A model generated the notes under the pieces. The model was not told the origin of the DNA. It saw only the letters and a program-made list of their open reading frames with translations, and did not search any database. Below, one piece after another: positions 14,880 to 28,743 of a stretch of DNA of 64,000 nt. The position numbers were made by a program, and so were the translations under genes. The stretch's first letter is position 1. The number at the start of each line of letters is the position of its first letter. The stretch is taken from assembly GCA_026826555.1 (NCBI GenBank), contig JAKSZT010054215.1, forward strand, positions 22,769,232 to 22,833,231, in the 5' to 3' direction. This DNA is from Tolypeutes matacus. Lineage: Eukaryota > Chordata > Mammalia > Cingulata > Chlamyphoridae.

Positions 14880-15770
14880 AATTCATTTATCTTTAAGCAA
14901 ATATATGTGAATAACAATGTTACCTTAATGAGCTGTTATGAAAATTAGAACACAACAGTTATAGCACTCAGCACATACTAAATTTTCAAAAAAGGTTAGT
15001 TATTACTGTTATTTTTAAAAAGTTTATTTTTTAAGTAAAAACCTTACCATAAGGTAACCTTATGTTACCTTGCATAGTTTCCAAGGTAACATAAGGCACT
15101 GCAATGCACTGATTACCACATTTCCCATGATCCCCGTACAGAGAAGCTATAGCAACTGCTTCCAAGTTCTGTCATTACAGTAACAGTACAACATACAATG
15201 TATCTAAAATTCTCAAATACCACAAAATAGAATATGGTAAATACAGATAAAAATTGTATATGTTTGCAACATTATAAACCTATAACCTTTAGAATTGCAT
15301 GGACCACACACAATTTTCTATCAAAATTACATCATATTCTATTCTATTCATTCTATTCTGGAATATGGAGTGTGCACGTGTATCCATATGGAGAGTATAA
15401 AAATTCAAAATGTGCAAGATGTTTGGACACAAATATAGCATTTTTTAAAAGAAGGCATTGAATGTAATTAAAGGTGAACATGCTAATAATGAGTTTTCTA
15501 TTGCCTGGAAAATTAAATTGAATCTCATTTTCATTTTTATGCTCAGGAATAAAGCAGCAATCCTCTAATGGGCATAAAAACCTCTCTGGAAAGATCTCAC
15601 ATTAAAGAAGCCTGCTCAATTTTAACAAGCATTTCTCAAACATACCCGACCACAGAACCTTCCTTTCTCTCTAACACCTGTTTAACAGACCTCAGAATGA
15701 ACACTCTGAAGAACACTCCTTGAGAAATGTTACAAGTCCATCCATTCTATACCCACAGTCTCGGCCTTAG
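14880..15770. other. WDR7 intron, nothing recognised
   Basis: Between coding exons 5 and 4. An imperfect near-palindrome of AAGGTAACCTTATGTTACCTT lies at about 15051-15071, with further AAGGTAACATAAGG just after it. No exon. Confidence 0.4.
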
Positions 15771-15774
15771 TTCA

Positions 15775-16640
15775 AACCTGCACTGTCTCCTGGCTGGGCT
15801 ATTAAAATAATATCCTAACTAGTTTGTTCCCATCTCAATAATGCCACTAATGTGACATTTAAAACCTAAGTACCCAAATGCACTCTTATCCAGAGACTGT
15901 CGTCATCTACAGCAGGGGTCAGCAAGCTACAGCCCACGGACTAAATCTAGTCCAGTGTCAGTTTTTGTAAATAAAGTTTTATTAGAATGCAGCTAGGCTC
16001 ATTCATTTATGTATTATCCATGGCTGCTTTGGCACTACAACAACAGAGTTGAGTAGTTGCAACACAGACCACATGGCCTGCAAAGCCTAAAATATTCACT
16101 ATTGGCCCTTTACAATAAAATCTGCCAACCCCTGATCTACGGGTGAAATGCAGGTTCCCTGGCTGGCATCCAGGCCCCTCATGATCTGTCCCCTGTCAAC
16201 TCTGCCAGCTTCATATCCTGCTACCCCTCCCTTCATACTTCTTGCCTCGGGAAAAAATCATTTATAGTTCTCCACACACACCAGGACTGTTTTTAATGTT
16301 TTTCCACCTTTGTAAAGACTATTTCTCCTGGCAGAAACAACTTGATGCCCAGGCCAGACAAACTCCTGCTCATCTTCCAAGTCCTAGATCAGACTTCGTC
16401 TTATCTGAGCAGCCTTTCCTACTGTCCTTAAGCCCCGTCCACTGCCCTTAATAATTCCCTCCTCTCTGTACTATTTCTCTACCTTGTATATATACCTATT
16501 GTCACACTTTACACCCTAAACTGTTATTGTTTATATTATCATTCTCTCTTACTTGAATTTGAGTCCCTTAGTAGTTCAATCTCCTGCACCTAGAAAACAG
16601 TAAGCACTCAATAAATATTTGCTGAATGGCTGTTGAATAA
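15775..16640 (+). mobile_element. L2 LINE 3' part interrupted by a hAT element
   Basis: 15775-15912 and 16143-16640 read as L2: CTGGCTGGGCTATTAAAATA, CAGGCCCCTCATGATCTGTC, CCTTCATACTTCTTGCCTCG and the end AAGCACTCAATAAATATTTG. The two parts are separated by the 15913-16134 transposon with its own duplication, so the hAT element is younger. No protein frame survives. Confidence 0.72.
15913..16134 (+). mobile_element. hAT-type MER DNA transposon inside L2
   Basis: 222 bp with inverted ends CAGGGGTC...ACCCCTG and the block GTAAATAAAGTTTTATTAGA. Flanked by an 8-bp duplication with one mismatch (ATCTACAG at 15905-15912, ATCTACGG at 16135-16142). Confidence 0.85.
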
Positions 16641-16739
16641 AAAGCTCTGTGCTGAATTCTAACCCTAACATGTTATAAAGGAAATTTCCCATAAAACTAA
16701 AGGCAGTTCACTGATGGGAGGCAATAAAGTAATTGCCCT

Positions 16740-16885
16740 GGGGTCCAATTGCCACAGTCAGCACATACTAGTCTCATCATCTACACAACAGATGACAATG
16801 GTACCTACCCCACTGGGTAGTGTGAGAATTGATAGTATGTGCAAATGTTTAGCATGGTTCCTGATACTGTAAGCACTGAATAAAT
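16740..16885 (+). repeat. MIR SINE fragment
   Basis: CTCATCATCTACACAACAGATGAC, GGTACCTACCCCACTGGGTA and TAAGCACTGAATAAATA are MIR 3' half words. Confidence 0.65.
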
Positions 16886-17094
16886 AAAGTTCTGGTGGCG
16901 CTGGTGGTTATAGGTCAGTCTTTAAAGAACAGTATATAACCATGAAGCCATTGGGGGAGGAAAAAAAAGAATGCTCCTTAAAAAGGCTTATAAGAGTATA
17001 CACTCCATGTTCAGCACTAATCATTTTTCTTTTCCTGAACGATTTTACTTTTGCTCTCAATAGTTAATGAAAAGGTTCTCAAAGAAATGAAAGA

Positions 17095-17275
17095 AGGATA
17101 CAAGTATCTATTGAGTATCAACTATGTACCAGGCATTTACCAGGAACTTCCACTAAATTTAACTGTGTATAATCTCCTTTTTCATTATCTCCAAATGAGA
17201 TGGAAACACTTCCTATCCCTCCTAAGCAAGTGGTAAAGCTGGGCTCAGTATCAGAAACACACAAGTGAAACTACA
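17095..17275 (+). repeat. MIR SINE fragment
   Basis: TATTGAGTATCAACTATGTACCAGGCA and CAAGTGGTAAAGCTGGGCTC are MIR core words. It lies about 300 bp from coding exon 4. Confidence 0.65.
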
Positions 17276-17572
17276 ATTCCTCCCACCATAGTTTTAAGCA
17301 GTGAGATATTAACATTACTCCTCCTCAGAAAATCACCCGAACACTCTAAGATTGCTAAAAGCTAGTGATCCACCACACGGAATGAACATAATCTAACATT
17401 TTAACAATCAAAGATGCCTTCGTGGGAGAGGAGAAAGACCATAAATTATTAGAAAAGTGGCTTCTTAAGCAGAAAATAACCCAAAATATTATTTTATGAC
17501 AAATTATAATACTATACAACAAATTAAACATTAATTCATTGTGCTAAAGTTCCTAAAGGGCATAATACACTA

Positions 17573-17749
<177 letters not shown>

Positions 17750-18500
17750 CTAAATTCGTGTCAAAAGAAAAAAGATTTTTAGATGTTCTCCTTTGAGATA
17801 CTTGATTTATATACATTCATCAAGCTTATTATAATATTCTCCTAAACACCCATTTTCTTCAGTAATATTTTCAGACATATACAATAAGGTATATATTTTA
17901 TTTATATGAATATATATGGATCACATACATTAATTCTGTAGTATGTCAAAACAGCTAACAAAAATTATTGCTTTTCTAACATCTTATCTTTACTTTTGAA
18001 CTATTTTGGGACAGAATTTGTGATTAATTTTTCTTTTTATCCCACTCTAGCATCTAAAGTAGGACTACTGAATGAATCAATAAAACACCTGAATAAAATC
18101 AGCTTCACAAATCAGGGCAAAAGAAACACTTTTTTTTTTTTTTTTTGGTCACAAAATAAGAATTGTTTTGGTTACAAAGATAAGAATTTCAGATGAATGG
18201 AAAAGGTGAGTATGGACTTATTACTGTATGATCAAATAAAATTTGACATGAAGGATGATTGATGTTCAAATATATTATCATAAGAAGTGAATTCTGATAG
18301 AACTAAGTGTGTTGTTTCAGACTAGATTTGAGTGCATAGTGTGCATTTATACTCTATGTAGAAGAAAATTGGAAGAAGACCCAATACAGTCATGATCTAC
18401 ATCTTACTTATGCAAACGACTGCTCAAGAGGATAAGATGGATTTCCATCAACCAAAGAGCAGAGGAAGAATAAGTATCAAAACAAGACCAACAAAGAACA
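17750..18500. other. WDR7 intron, nothing recognised
   Basis: Upstream side of coding exon 4. A pure T run lies at 18131-18146. No exon or repeat family recognised. Confidence 0.4.

Positions 18501-18555
<55 letters not shown>
18501..18555 (+). repeat. (AAT)n microsatellite
   Basis: About 18 uninterrupted AAT units, long enough to be polymorphic. The flanking words GACCAACAAAGAACAAAT and GACCAACAAATTATT are themselves similar, so the array may have grown inside a short direct repeat. Confidence 0.95.
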
Positions 18556-18559
18556 GACC

Positions 18560-19520
18560 AACAAATTATTAAAGGATTTGTCTTTCCCTGGCCTCAAAAA
18601 GGCAGTGACTCTCTTAGTGGACTGATTCTCCTAGGGGATTTGTAGAAAGTAAAGGCATCTACTAACCAGGCTACTATTTCCCAAGATATTGAGCCCTATA
18701 CAAATCATGTGAGGGCAAGAAGGTAAACCACAAAGAGCAAAGATGTAATTACACTGCAACTAGGGAAATCTCTAAGAAACCCCAGATCCAGCCTGTTCCC
18801 ACATCCATTAGTCCAGTTCTCAGAGCTCAACATTTTGTGCAAAAGAGTATAATCTGTCAATTACGGCGTACATTGTATACAAAGTACAACTTCTTATATA
18901 TAAACAATCATGGAGCACATTAAGTTCAATGCAGAGCCACTAAAACTCTAAGAGATGGTCTACTAATGCCACAAGGGAGACCTCTAGATCTCAGAAGACT
19001 GGTCTAAATATCACAACACACAAAGGGAGGTTCCAGGGACTACCAGGCACACACACATAATAATGTTGAATGTAGGTAGCCTTGAACCATATAAGGGGAA
19101 GATGTATCAAGGAGGAAAGCATGGGTACAGGGAAGGAAACTTTTTTGTTTGTCAATGTTTATCCAACACCTACCAGGAGAGACATCTGCACTGCAGTCAC
19201 TAGAGAGGGGCTGTGTCCTCTGGGCAGAGGTGTTTTATTAGACCTACCTAACAGCCTCCCAACTTTTGCTTTAATGTTATATTACCAATCTTCTGAACAC
19301 TAATTAATTACCAAGACACTTTAATTTTGGCAAAGAAAGTGTCCTGAGTAGCAAAATAAATGTTGCAAACATTAATAAGGGATGCCCCCACACGATAATA
19401 AATGGTATTTCCTTGTGATTTCAGTAAGTGCCAGTGTCACCAAAAGGTTTACTATATCTTTGTTTTCTCATGTGTTAGCATGGGTTTTCTTAGTTAATAA
19501 ATGATGTTATTTGCTTGTTT
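18560..19520. other. WDR7 intron, nothing recognised
   Basis: No exon, RNA gene or repeat family recognised. Short open frames here have no family resemblance. Confidence 0.4.
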
Positions 19521-19524
19521 TAAA

Positions 19525-19745
19525 TGAGACAGTATGGTATAACAGAAAGAACACAGTCCCTAGAGTTAGATAAACTTGATTTGGGATCGTGGTAACAGGA
19601 ATGACTGACTGAGAGACTTGGGCAAGTCACTTAATGGCTCTGGGTCTCAGCTTCCTTATAAGTGACTTGTAGGTATGTGGTGATGACTAAATCAAATACC
19701 ATTTAAGAAATGCCTATTCAGTATTTGCTCAATAAATGTGAATTA
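19525..19745 (+). repeat. MIR SINE
   Basis: A nearly full MIR: ACAGTATGGTATAACAGAAAG head, GACTTGGGCAAGTCACTTAA core, TCTCAGCTTCCTTATA, and a CTCAATAAATGTGAATTATT end. Confidence 0.8.
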
Positions 19746-20221
19746 TTTTCTCTTACCTTTCCTTCCCCATTGAGAACATATATATTTTATAAATATTTTT
19801 TAATTTTCCCAACTCAACACAGCAAACAATAAGTAAATTGAAGCAAAGTGACTTTAACAATTATGAAAAAGTAAGAAATGCAACTTAGAAAACACAAATT
19901 CCTCTGTAATATTATACATACTAAGCTAGGCATAGGAAATGATCATTTCTTCTAAAGAGTTGGAAAGTCTTAAAAATGTGCCCAAGTACTAACTGCACAA
20001 GCAATAGAAAGGATATGATAAAAAAAAACAGGTTAGTTTTTCTTGGTGACAGCCACACCAAGAGAATCATGAAGACTTTAGCAAGAGGGAATTTCATTGT
20101 TTAGATCTGGAGCCCTTACCCAAGTAGTAACGGGGTTTTCCATTCAGCAGGAGCAGTGGTGGTAACTGGCTTACCCTACACCTTTCTTCATTCGTCTCCT
20201 TTTCTTTATTACCTTCCCCAG

Positions 20222-20842
20222 TGTGGCAGTTTGAGATTATTTATGAGTCCCGAAAAGTGAAAGATTATGTTTGTAAACTAATCTATTACTCTGGGTATGA
20301 TATCCTTTGATTGCATTAAATTCACTCAGATGGCTTTGATTTTATTACCTCTTAAGATTAGGACTTTTAGATTTGACTACATCAGAGGACGTGACTCAGG
20401 TTAAGTCCTCTCCCCCTTGCTGGTTTCTGAAATAAACGGACACTCACTCAAGAAGTCACGAGAGAGAGCGCTGACATTTTTTATCCTGCCATGTGACAGA
20501 AAGGAGAAGGCTCAAATAGCTAAAGCCCTGGGGAGAGATGAAGCATTTTGGGAAGAGAGCCAAAACTGATATAGGAGGTCTGGAAAGAAACAAGCCCTAT
20601 GCCAGGTGAGAGAGGACTTCACTCAAGAGGAAGAGGAAGCCCAGAGAAGAAGGCAGAGACCAGCCAGGAACCTGCAACCATCTTGCTTCAACATGTGGCA
20701 ACTGACTTTGGTGAGAAAGTAACCTTGAGTTGGAATTTTTACGGCCTTGTAACTGTAAGCTTTTACCCCAAATAAATACCTTTTATAAAACCCAACAGAT
20801 CTTCTGAACTTTGCATGGACAGCCCTTTGGCAGACTGATACA
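20222..20842 (+). mobile_element. Solo MaLR-like LTR, copy D
   Basis: Same family as copies A-C and E: TGTGGCAGTTTGAGATTATT start, CTTTTATAAAACCCAACAGA block, GGCAGACTGATACA end. The target duplication is imperfect (CCCAG at 20217-20221, CCCAC at 20843-20847), suggesting it is older than B or C. Sits about 180 bp from coding exon 3. Confidence 0.85.
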
Positions 20843-20874
20843 CCCACTGTACCATCTTGTGAGGAACACTTTCA

Positions 20875-22406
<1,532 letters not shown>

Positions 22407-22849
22407 CTAGAAATGTAAAAATAAGTGTGTCTAAGTACCAAATTAAAAAAAAAAAAAAATTAATTGTAAGAAACATTATTATATGTATACCTTTTATTTA
22501 AATCCCATCTATTCCATATTTGTTTAGTTATTAACTAAAAAGGTTATACATAATCAGCACAAAGAAATATAAAATAACCTGTTTAATAAGTCAAAAAGGC
22601 CATCTGTCTTCAAAGGACACAAAGTTCAACAGCAAAAATTACCATGTTATCACTGGCAAGGCAAGAGGACTAGAAGAATAAAAAATATGGGATGCACCAG
22701 TTCTTAAAAGCAAACCATAACACCAATGTTCCAATCTGGGACCAATCTGACTTGTCCTATAGTCAGCCATCTTTCAACATTCCTCTTTTCTCATCCCCTT
22801 TGTTTTTTTTTTCCTTCCTATTGCCTGAAATGCTATAGTTACCATTCAT

Positions 22850-23075
22850 TAAATAAATCCCTACTAATGTCCAAGCACTGTAGTAACTGTTTAATACACA
22901 TTCCTTCATTTAATCCTTACCACAATCTTATGTGGTACACATATTTTAAACATAGGGAAACTCAGACACTAGAGTTAAGTAAATTATCCAAAGTCACACA
23001 GCTAAATACTGGAGAAGCCATGAGTCGACCTAGGATTGTCCACCCAAAGCCTGAGTTCTTAACCATAACACTTTA
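22850..23075 (+). repeat. MIR SINE
   Basis: CCTTCATTTAATCCTTACCACA, CATAGGGAAACTCAGACACT, AAAGTCACACAGCTAAATACTG and TTCTTAACCATAACAC follow the MIR order. Confidence 0.82.
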
Positions 23076-23293
23076 CTTCTTTCATCAAATGCTGTATATT
23101 ACAGTATTCTCTGAATGGATCTGTTTCCCTACTAAAATGTAAGCTTCATGAAGACAAGAACCAGTCTCATAATATACATAGCTTTAGATACTAGAAGCTT
23201 AACAAATACTGCATTTCAGAGACAATACCTACATCAACGCATTAAAGATAACATCTTTAGTCTTATCACCACCTCTCTAGGTACCCACTAAAC

Positions 23294-23470
23294 CAGGGGT
23301 TCTTAACTAGGGGTCCATGGAAAGATTTCAGGGGGTCCATGAGCTTGAATTGGAAAAAATCAACTTATTATCTTTATTTTCTCTGACCTCTGACGTTGAG
23401 TGTCATAAAACTGTCGCTACATTATGGAGAAGGGGTCCATGGTTTTCACCTGACTGGCAAAGAACCCCTG
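23294..23470 (+). mobile_element. hAT-type MER DNA transposon
   Basis: 177 bp with inverted ends CAGGGGTTCTTAACTAGGGG and AAAGAACCCCTG. A perfect 8-bp duplication CACTAAAC lies at 23286-23293 and 23471-23478. Internally deleted relative to longer relatives I know of this class. Confidence 0.9.
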
Positions 23471-23829
23471 CACTAAACCGATATTTCTGAAATTTCTCTC
23501 ACATATTTTATTCCCACCATGTGTTTAGTGAAGCTTCTGCCTTTTTCCAAAGTGATAAGAGACCAAGATAGGAATGGAAAAAGTTCTGCTACAGTCTTGA
23601 ATCCTTTCCTAACAAAAGAGGAAGAGAAGATACTAGGACCTCAAAAGAAAGCATGATGTGCCTCATCTCTGAATGTTTCAATTCTTCTTAGTGGTCCTCC
23701 ATAGACACAAAGAGCTGCTAAAAAGTATAACATTTAGGAAGACCCTCCATATATATGAAGACAATAATCAAATCACTTTTTACTTAGTCTTCTTTTCTTC
23801 TGCATAAATAGCCCAACCTTAAAATCTTG

Positions 23830-24923
23830 CAAAAGATACATTTCTCCCCTACTCCCTACCACAATCCCACTCCCATCCACCAAGTCACTTTTGACCCTCT
23901 TACTTGAACTTATGTAAAATATAACATTCTGGTGAAATACATGAAAAAATTCAATAGAAGAATTGTTTCTGAGATCTCACAGGTAAGTCTTAAAGGTTTA
24001 TATCATTCTAATAAAAGGTGGCGATTTTTTTTTCTGTTCATCACTACACTGCTGATTCCTATTTATTTTGCTATCAAACCTGAAGGCACATCACATTCTA
24101 CAACACACATTTCCATTTACTTTCCAATCTGTATGCCTAGCCCTTACGTCATCCAAGTTTGTGGGATCATTTTCCCAGTTTACCAAGGACATTAAATTGA
24201 ACTTCCTAAGGATAAGAAATGTGTTGCAATTATCTTTATAACCCAAATGCCTAGAATTCAAATGCCTATTATTATTCAATTATTGAGTATGGATTTAATT
24301 GATTTCCTTCTGAGTATTGATAGTCAATTGTAATCCCCTTGTGAATGTGACTCAATCTTATAGTCTTCCCCAACACCTCCTCCATATCCCCTGTATTCAA
24401 GGACGGTAATCACCAAAATCCTCTATATTCTCAACTTCATTTCTGAACATTACTCGCAGTTTCTTGCTTTAGTCAAAATCTGCAATTTCCCCAAGGTAGT
24501 TTACCTTGAAGCCCTGTCAGGGGTGGCTGGGTTTTCTCCATCACACCATGAATTATAATGCAGGGAGGAAGAATAACTTTCCTTGCTCCTCATTGTCTCT
24601 TCCAGAAGGTTTGGTTTTCCCTCCTGAAAAACCTTTAGTACTTTTGCAGTTTATACCATCAGTTCTTTACCTTATTATACTCAGAACAGATATCCAAGTC
24701 ACTCCCTCTCATTCCTAAATAGTTTTGGTACTTGGCTCACTTTCTCACTCCCCAATACTTCTCATATACTAATTCTATGTGATTGTAATAACCTTATAGG
24801 TAATCCTTGCAATATTCTGACCTCTTACTCCCAAATATCCTGACCTCAAATGATCTTGATATCTACCCCACTGCACTGCACTCCCAATCCCATTATCACT
24901 AATAAGTACCACTTGAGCATCTC
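23830..24923. other. Unclassified diverged intronic sequence
   Basis: C/T-rich on the plus strand with no clear family. It seems to continue beyond the LTR at 24924-25459, because the text on both sides is the same kind of diverged C-rich repeat. Confidence 0.35.
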
Positions 24924-25459
24924 TGTAGTAGTTTGAAGCTTTCATGGACCCAGAAAATCCTGTTCTTAATGTTAATTCATTCTTGTGTGTGTAAACCTAT
25001 TGTAGGTAGGACCTTTTGATTAAATTACTTCCGTTAAGGGCCTTTGATTAGTTTGTATGACCCAGGGTGGGTCTTAATCCTCTTACTGGAGTCCTCCATA
25101 AATGGAGGAATAAAAAGCAGTAGACGCAGAGAGAAGGGCGCAGAGACAGAGAGAAACCCTAGAAGCTGAGAGAGAAGACCCCAGGAGCCAGAAGCTGAGA
25201 GAGAAGACCCCAGGAGCCAGAAGCTGAAAGCAACAAGGCCTGAAGGAGAGGGGAGAGATGAGCTAATGCCTCCATTGTTTCCCTGCCATGTGCATGATCA
25301 CCACAGCTGCAGCTCACAGAAAAGGATCTCCTGATGATGCCTTGATTTGGACACTTTCACAGCCTCAGAACCAAAAGGTTTTAACCTAATAAATCACCAC
25401 TATAAAAGCCAACTCATTTCTGGTATGTTGTTCCCAGCAGTTTTTGGCAAACTAAAACA
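24924..25459 (+). mobile_element. Solo MaLR-like LTR, second subfamily
   Basis: Starts TGTAGTAGTTTGAAGCTTTC and ends TTGGCAAACTAAAACA. Perfect 5-bp duplication ATCTC at 24919-24923 and 25460-25464. Contains a 24-bp tandem duplication (AGCTGAGAGAGAAGACCCC...) near 25160-25220. Different from the TGTGGCAG group but of the same general plan. Confidence 0.88.
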
Positions 25460-25464
25460 ATCTC

Positions 25465-26280
25465 ACTCTCCAACCACTACTTCTTATCTTTCTAACAAAC
25501 TCCATCACATCTCCCAAATCCAACAATTCTTTACCCCCACCAAAACCTCAGATCTACCACTACCTTACCACAATTTCACTATCCTTCACCCCCTCATATA
25601 GATGCCTTCCACATCTACTCTTACTAAAGAGTCCTTGAAATATCATTTACAATTACTAAACCTTGCATAAGTGGTGAAATCACTTGTCTCTCTCTCCCTC
25701 TGTTAAGCTTGCTAGGTAAAACCTCAACCCAGTAAAGTCTGGCTCTCTGCTTGACCTAGGCTTAACCCAAGCAGATGAAGGTGGCTGAAAAAAATAAACC
25801 GCTAGGTTGATTAATCTCACAATATATTAATGACGTCTAACTTAAAGGGGACCCTGAGTGCTGCCCAGCAATCCTATACTATTTCTCAAGTCTGCTCCTT
25901 CTCCCATTCTACCAGGTGCCCATTTCACAGCTTTCTCCTTCTCTCAACCTCCAGCAGCTCCTCTCCTGTTCTCACTTTTAGCCAATGACCTTGTTTATTT
26001 TTCTGAAAAACAGTAGAAGCTTCAGAAGATTTCTACACTTCTACCAAGATAGCAATCAACCTACTTGTACCAATATACTCCAGTTTCTCTATAACAGTGA
26101 ATAAAGATTTCTTGCTCCTACAAAGAACAACCCCTCAGCCTTAGCACTAGACTCCATCACCTCCAGCCTTTGGACATTACTTCAAATACCATTCCTCTCT
26201 TAAAAGTCCTCAATATTCACTTTATTTTTGGGGTGGTCACTATTTTCAGTACACAAACATGCTAAAATACCTCCCATTTT
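25465..26280 (+). repeat. Ancient diverged interspersed repeat
   Basis: Includes CAAGTCTGCTCCTTCTCCCA, CCTCTCCTGTTCTCACTTTTAGCCAATGACC-type text that I know from old mammalian-wide repeats, but I cannot name the family. No open frame of note. Confidence 0.4.
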
Positions 26281-27290
26281 TAAAAAATTACGATGATTGT
26301 GGGAAGATGGTGACGGTCTAACAGGCAGAGCTGAACACTCTCACAAAAACAACGAAGAAAGAGCCAAAAGCTGTCCAAGGGGCCTGTTCTGGGGGGCAGC
26401 AGACCAGGATAGTGATACACAACTCCCAGGAGGGTGAGGGACAGAGAGACAAAGAAGCCAAAATAACAAACGTGAGTTACCAATCTCCCGGGGTGGCCAG
26501 GAAGGGCTCCATTCTCCGCACACCCCCACCCCTACCCCCCGCCAAGATATTAAGCTGGGATAAAACATCTGGTGACTGCAGTTGACTGAGAGGGGAGCAG
26601 ACATCTTCCTCCCTGTTATCCGTTTCAAAGGAAAATGGAGGGGAGGTCAGGGTGCTTTTCTTCAGTGAATTCGGCCAGCAGAGCCCACTTTGAATCTCCA
26701 ATCTGGAGAGTCAACACAGGAAAGTTGAGACTGAAACACCTCTGAGGAAAGGTGTGCTGACTAGTGCCATCTGCTAGCCAGTCTGGAAATTGCATGGGTA
26801 AAACCATGCTCTGTACCCAAGCACTAGGAGACAATCTGCACCCCACTAGTGAGTCCCTGACCCGATTTTGAAAACTTTGGCTGAGCAATTTTAAACACTG
26901 AGAATAAGTTGAACCAAATATCAAAGAAGAGCTGTGTGGGGGGGGCAATAGGCAAGAGAAATTAGCCATCAGCGTAAATTCATCAACATATTCAGATGCC
27001 TAGACATCAGCAAAAAATTACAAGCCATATTACGAACAGGAAGAGATGGCCCAGACAAAAAATAAACCAAGTATCCTGAAGAGATGCAGGATTTAATATA
27101 ATTAATCAGTGATAATCACACAACTCTCCTAAATCACTTCAAAGAATTTAAAGAAAATATGACTAAAGAAATAAAGGAAATTAAGAAGATCCTGGGAGAG
27201 CATAAAGAACAATTTGAAAGCCTACAAAGAAAAGTAACAGACGTTATGGGAATGAAAGACATGATGGATGAGATTAAAAATACATTAGAG

Positions 27291-27485
27291 GGGAAGCGGC
27301 TGTGGCTCAATCAGTAGGGCTCCCGTTTACCATATGGGAGGCCCTGGGTTCGGTTCCCGGGGCCTCCTGGTGAAGGCAAGCCCGCCCGCACGGCGTGGTT
27401 AGCTGACCCAGCGAGCACAAGCAGCAAGGGGGAGATAAATGAATAAATAAATAAAATCTTTAAAAAAAAAATAAAAATAAAAAAT
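27291..27485 (+). mobile_element. Full-length DAS SINE in L1 ORF1
   Basis: GGGAAGCGGCTGTGGCTCAA head, B box GGGTTCGGTTCCCGGG, tail AATAAATAAAATCTTT, then an AAAATAA-type tail. Perfect 15-bp duplication AAAAATACATTAGAG at 27276-27290 and 27486-27500. Confidence 0.93.
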
Positions 27486-27500
27486 AAAAATACATTAGAG

Positions 27501-27720
27501 GGAAGCAGATGTGGCTCAATCCCTTGGGCACCTGACTACCACATGGGAGGTCCTAGGTTTGGGTGCCGGTGCCTCCTAAAAGAAGACGAGCAGACGCCAC
27601 CTCCTGCCACAACAAGCTTAGATGCCACCTCCATCCTCAACGAGCTTAGACACCACCTCCCGCCGCAACAAGCTTAGACACCACCTCCCATACATACATC
27701 CCATACATGCATCACACACA
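27501..27720 (+). mobile_element. Older DAS SINE abutting the previous one
   Basis: GGAAGCAGATGTGGCTCAAT head and GGTGCCTCCTAAAAGAAGAC body. It begins exactly where the duplication of the preceding SINE ends. Its 3' part is replaced by a short tandem array, and no A-tail is left. Confidence 0.8.
27568..27690 (+). repeat. Minisatellite inside the SINE
   Basis: About four units of roughly 28-34 bp built on CCACCTCC...CAACAAGCTTAGA, each slightly different, ending in CATACATACATCCCATACATGCATC. It appears to have expanded from the SINE body. Confidence 0.8.
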
Positions 27721-28743
27721 AGAGAAACTCAATAAGATTCAGTGCTGACCTCTCATCAAAAACCATGGAGGAGAGAAGAAAGTGGTATGATGTATTTAAG
27801 GTACTGAAAGAGAAAAGCTGCCAGCCAAGAATTCTGTATCTGGCAAAACTGTTCTTCAAAAATGAGGGTGAAAAAGAAGAATATTTTCTCAATAAATACA
27901 ACAAAAGTGAATATAATTTTTTTCTGAGAGATGAAATAAAATTTACAGTTTTCAAACAAAAAAAAAATGAGGGTGAGTTAAAAGTCTTCACAGACAAATA
28001 AAAACTGATAGAATATATTACCAAAAGACCAGATTTGCAAGAGATACTAAAGGAGGTGCTGCAGCCTGAAAGGGAAAAACAAGGGCAAGAGATATGGAGA
28101 AAAGTTTAGAAATGAAGTTTATTAGGAAGAGTAAACTAAAGGATAAGAAGGCAGACAACAAAATAATATGACAACAGAAAGCCAAAGGACAAAATGGATG
28201 AAGTAAGTAATGCCTTTCCAGTAATAACACTGAAAGTTAATGGATTGAACTTCCCAATCAAAACACACAGACTGATAGAATGGATAAAAACATGAGCCGC
28301 CTATATATAGTCTTCAAGAGACCCACCTCAGACGTAAGGACACAACCAGGTTAAAAGTGAAATGTTGGAAAAAGGTATTCCAAGCAAATAGTCACCAAAA
28401 AAGAGCTGGAGTAAATCAGATAAATGTAAAATAACATTATAGTATATGAACAATTACTCAGTGCAACTGGCAAACTGTTCCTGTGATCAGTATTATGTAA
28501 TTATTTTCATACAGAATAAACTCTTGCTTTTAATTGAGGGGGACTGGAAAAGAGATATATTTTTGGATACTTCATTTTTCTTTAACCCTTTCTTATTCAT
28601 ACTCTTTAATTAAAATAATCTATCTGGATCAATAATGATTTAGCATTGACTGCTGTTGAACAAGATTTTGAGTTCTTCTGCCTCATAAAATTATGAGTTG
28701 GCAAATTGTTACCAGCTCTAATTCATTCCAATAAGATGTGAGG

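Larger units (their letters stand above)
26285..28435 (+). mobile_element. L1 5' half: 5' UTR, ORF1 and start of ORF2
   Basis: Starts near GGGAAGATGGTGACGG, the usual L1 5' UTR opening. ORF1 text begins near 26985. After two SINEs, the ORF1 C-terminal region is at 27760-28110, with a frame related to the known LKEK-QPR-Y-AKL-F signature. The ORF2 endonuclease start follows at about 28225-28430 (VNGLN-type motif). Stops and a missing middle of ORF1 show it is dead. Confidence 0.8.

Noticed and set aside
15051..15095. Near-palindrome AAGGTAACCTTATGTTACCTT as a regulatory site
   Set aside because: Interesting symmetry but no known factor or structural RNA context; too short to support.
22726..23142. 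138-codon plus-strand open frame
   Set aside because: Its second half runs through a MIR, there is no family resemblance, and it lies antisense in a WDR7 intron.
27568..27690. CRISPR-like spaced repeats
   Set aside because: Units are directly tandem, diverged and part of a SINE in a mammalian genome.
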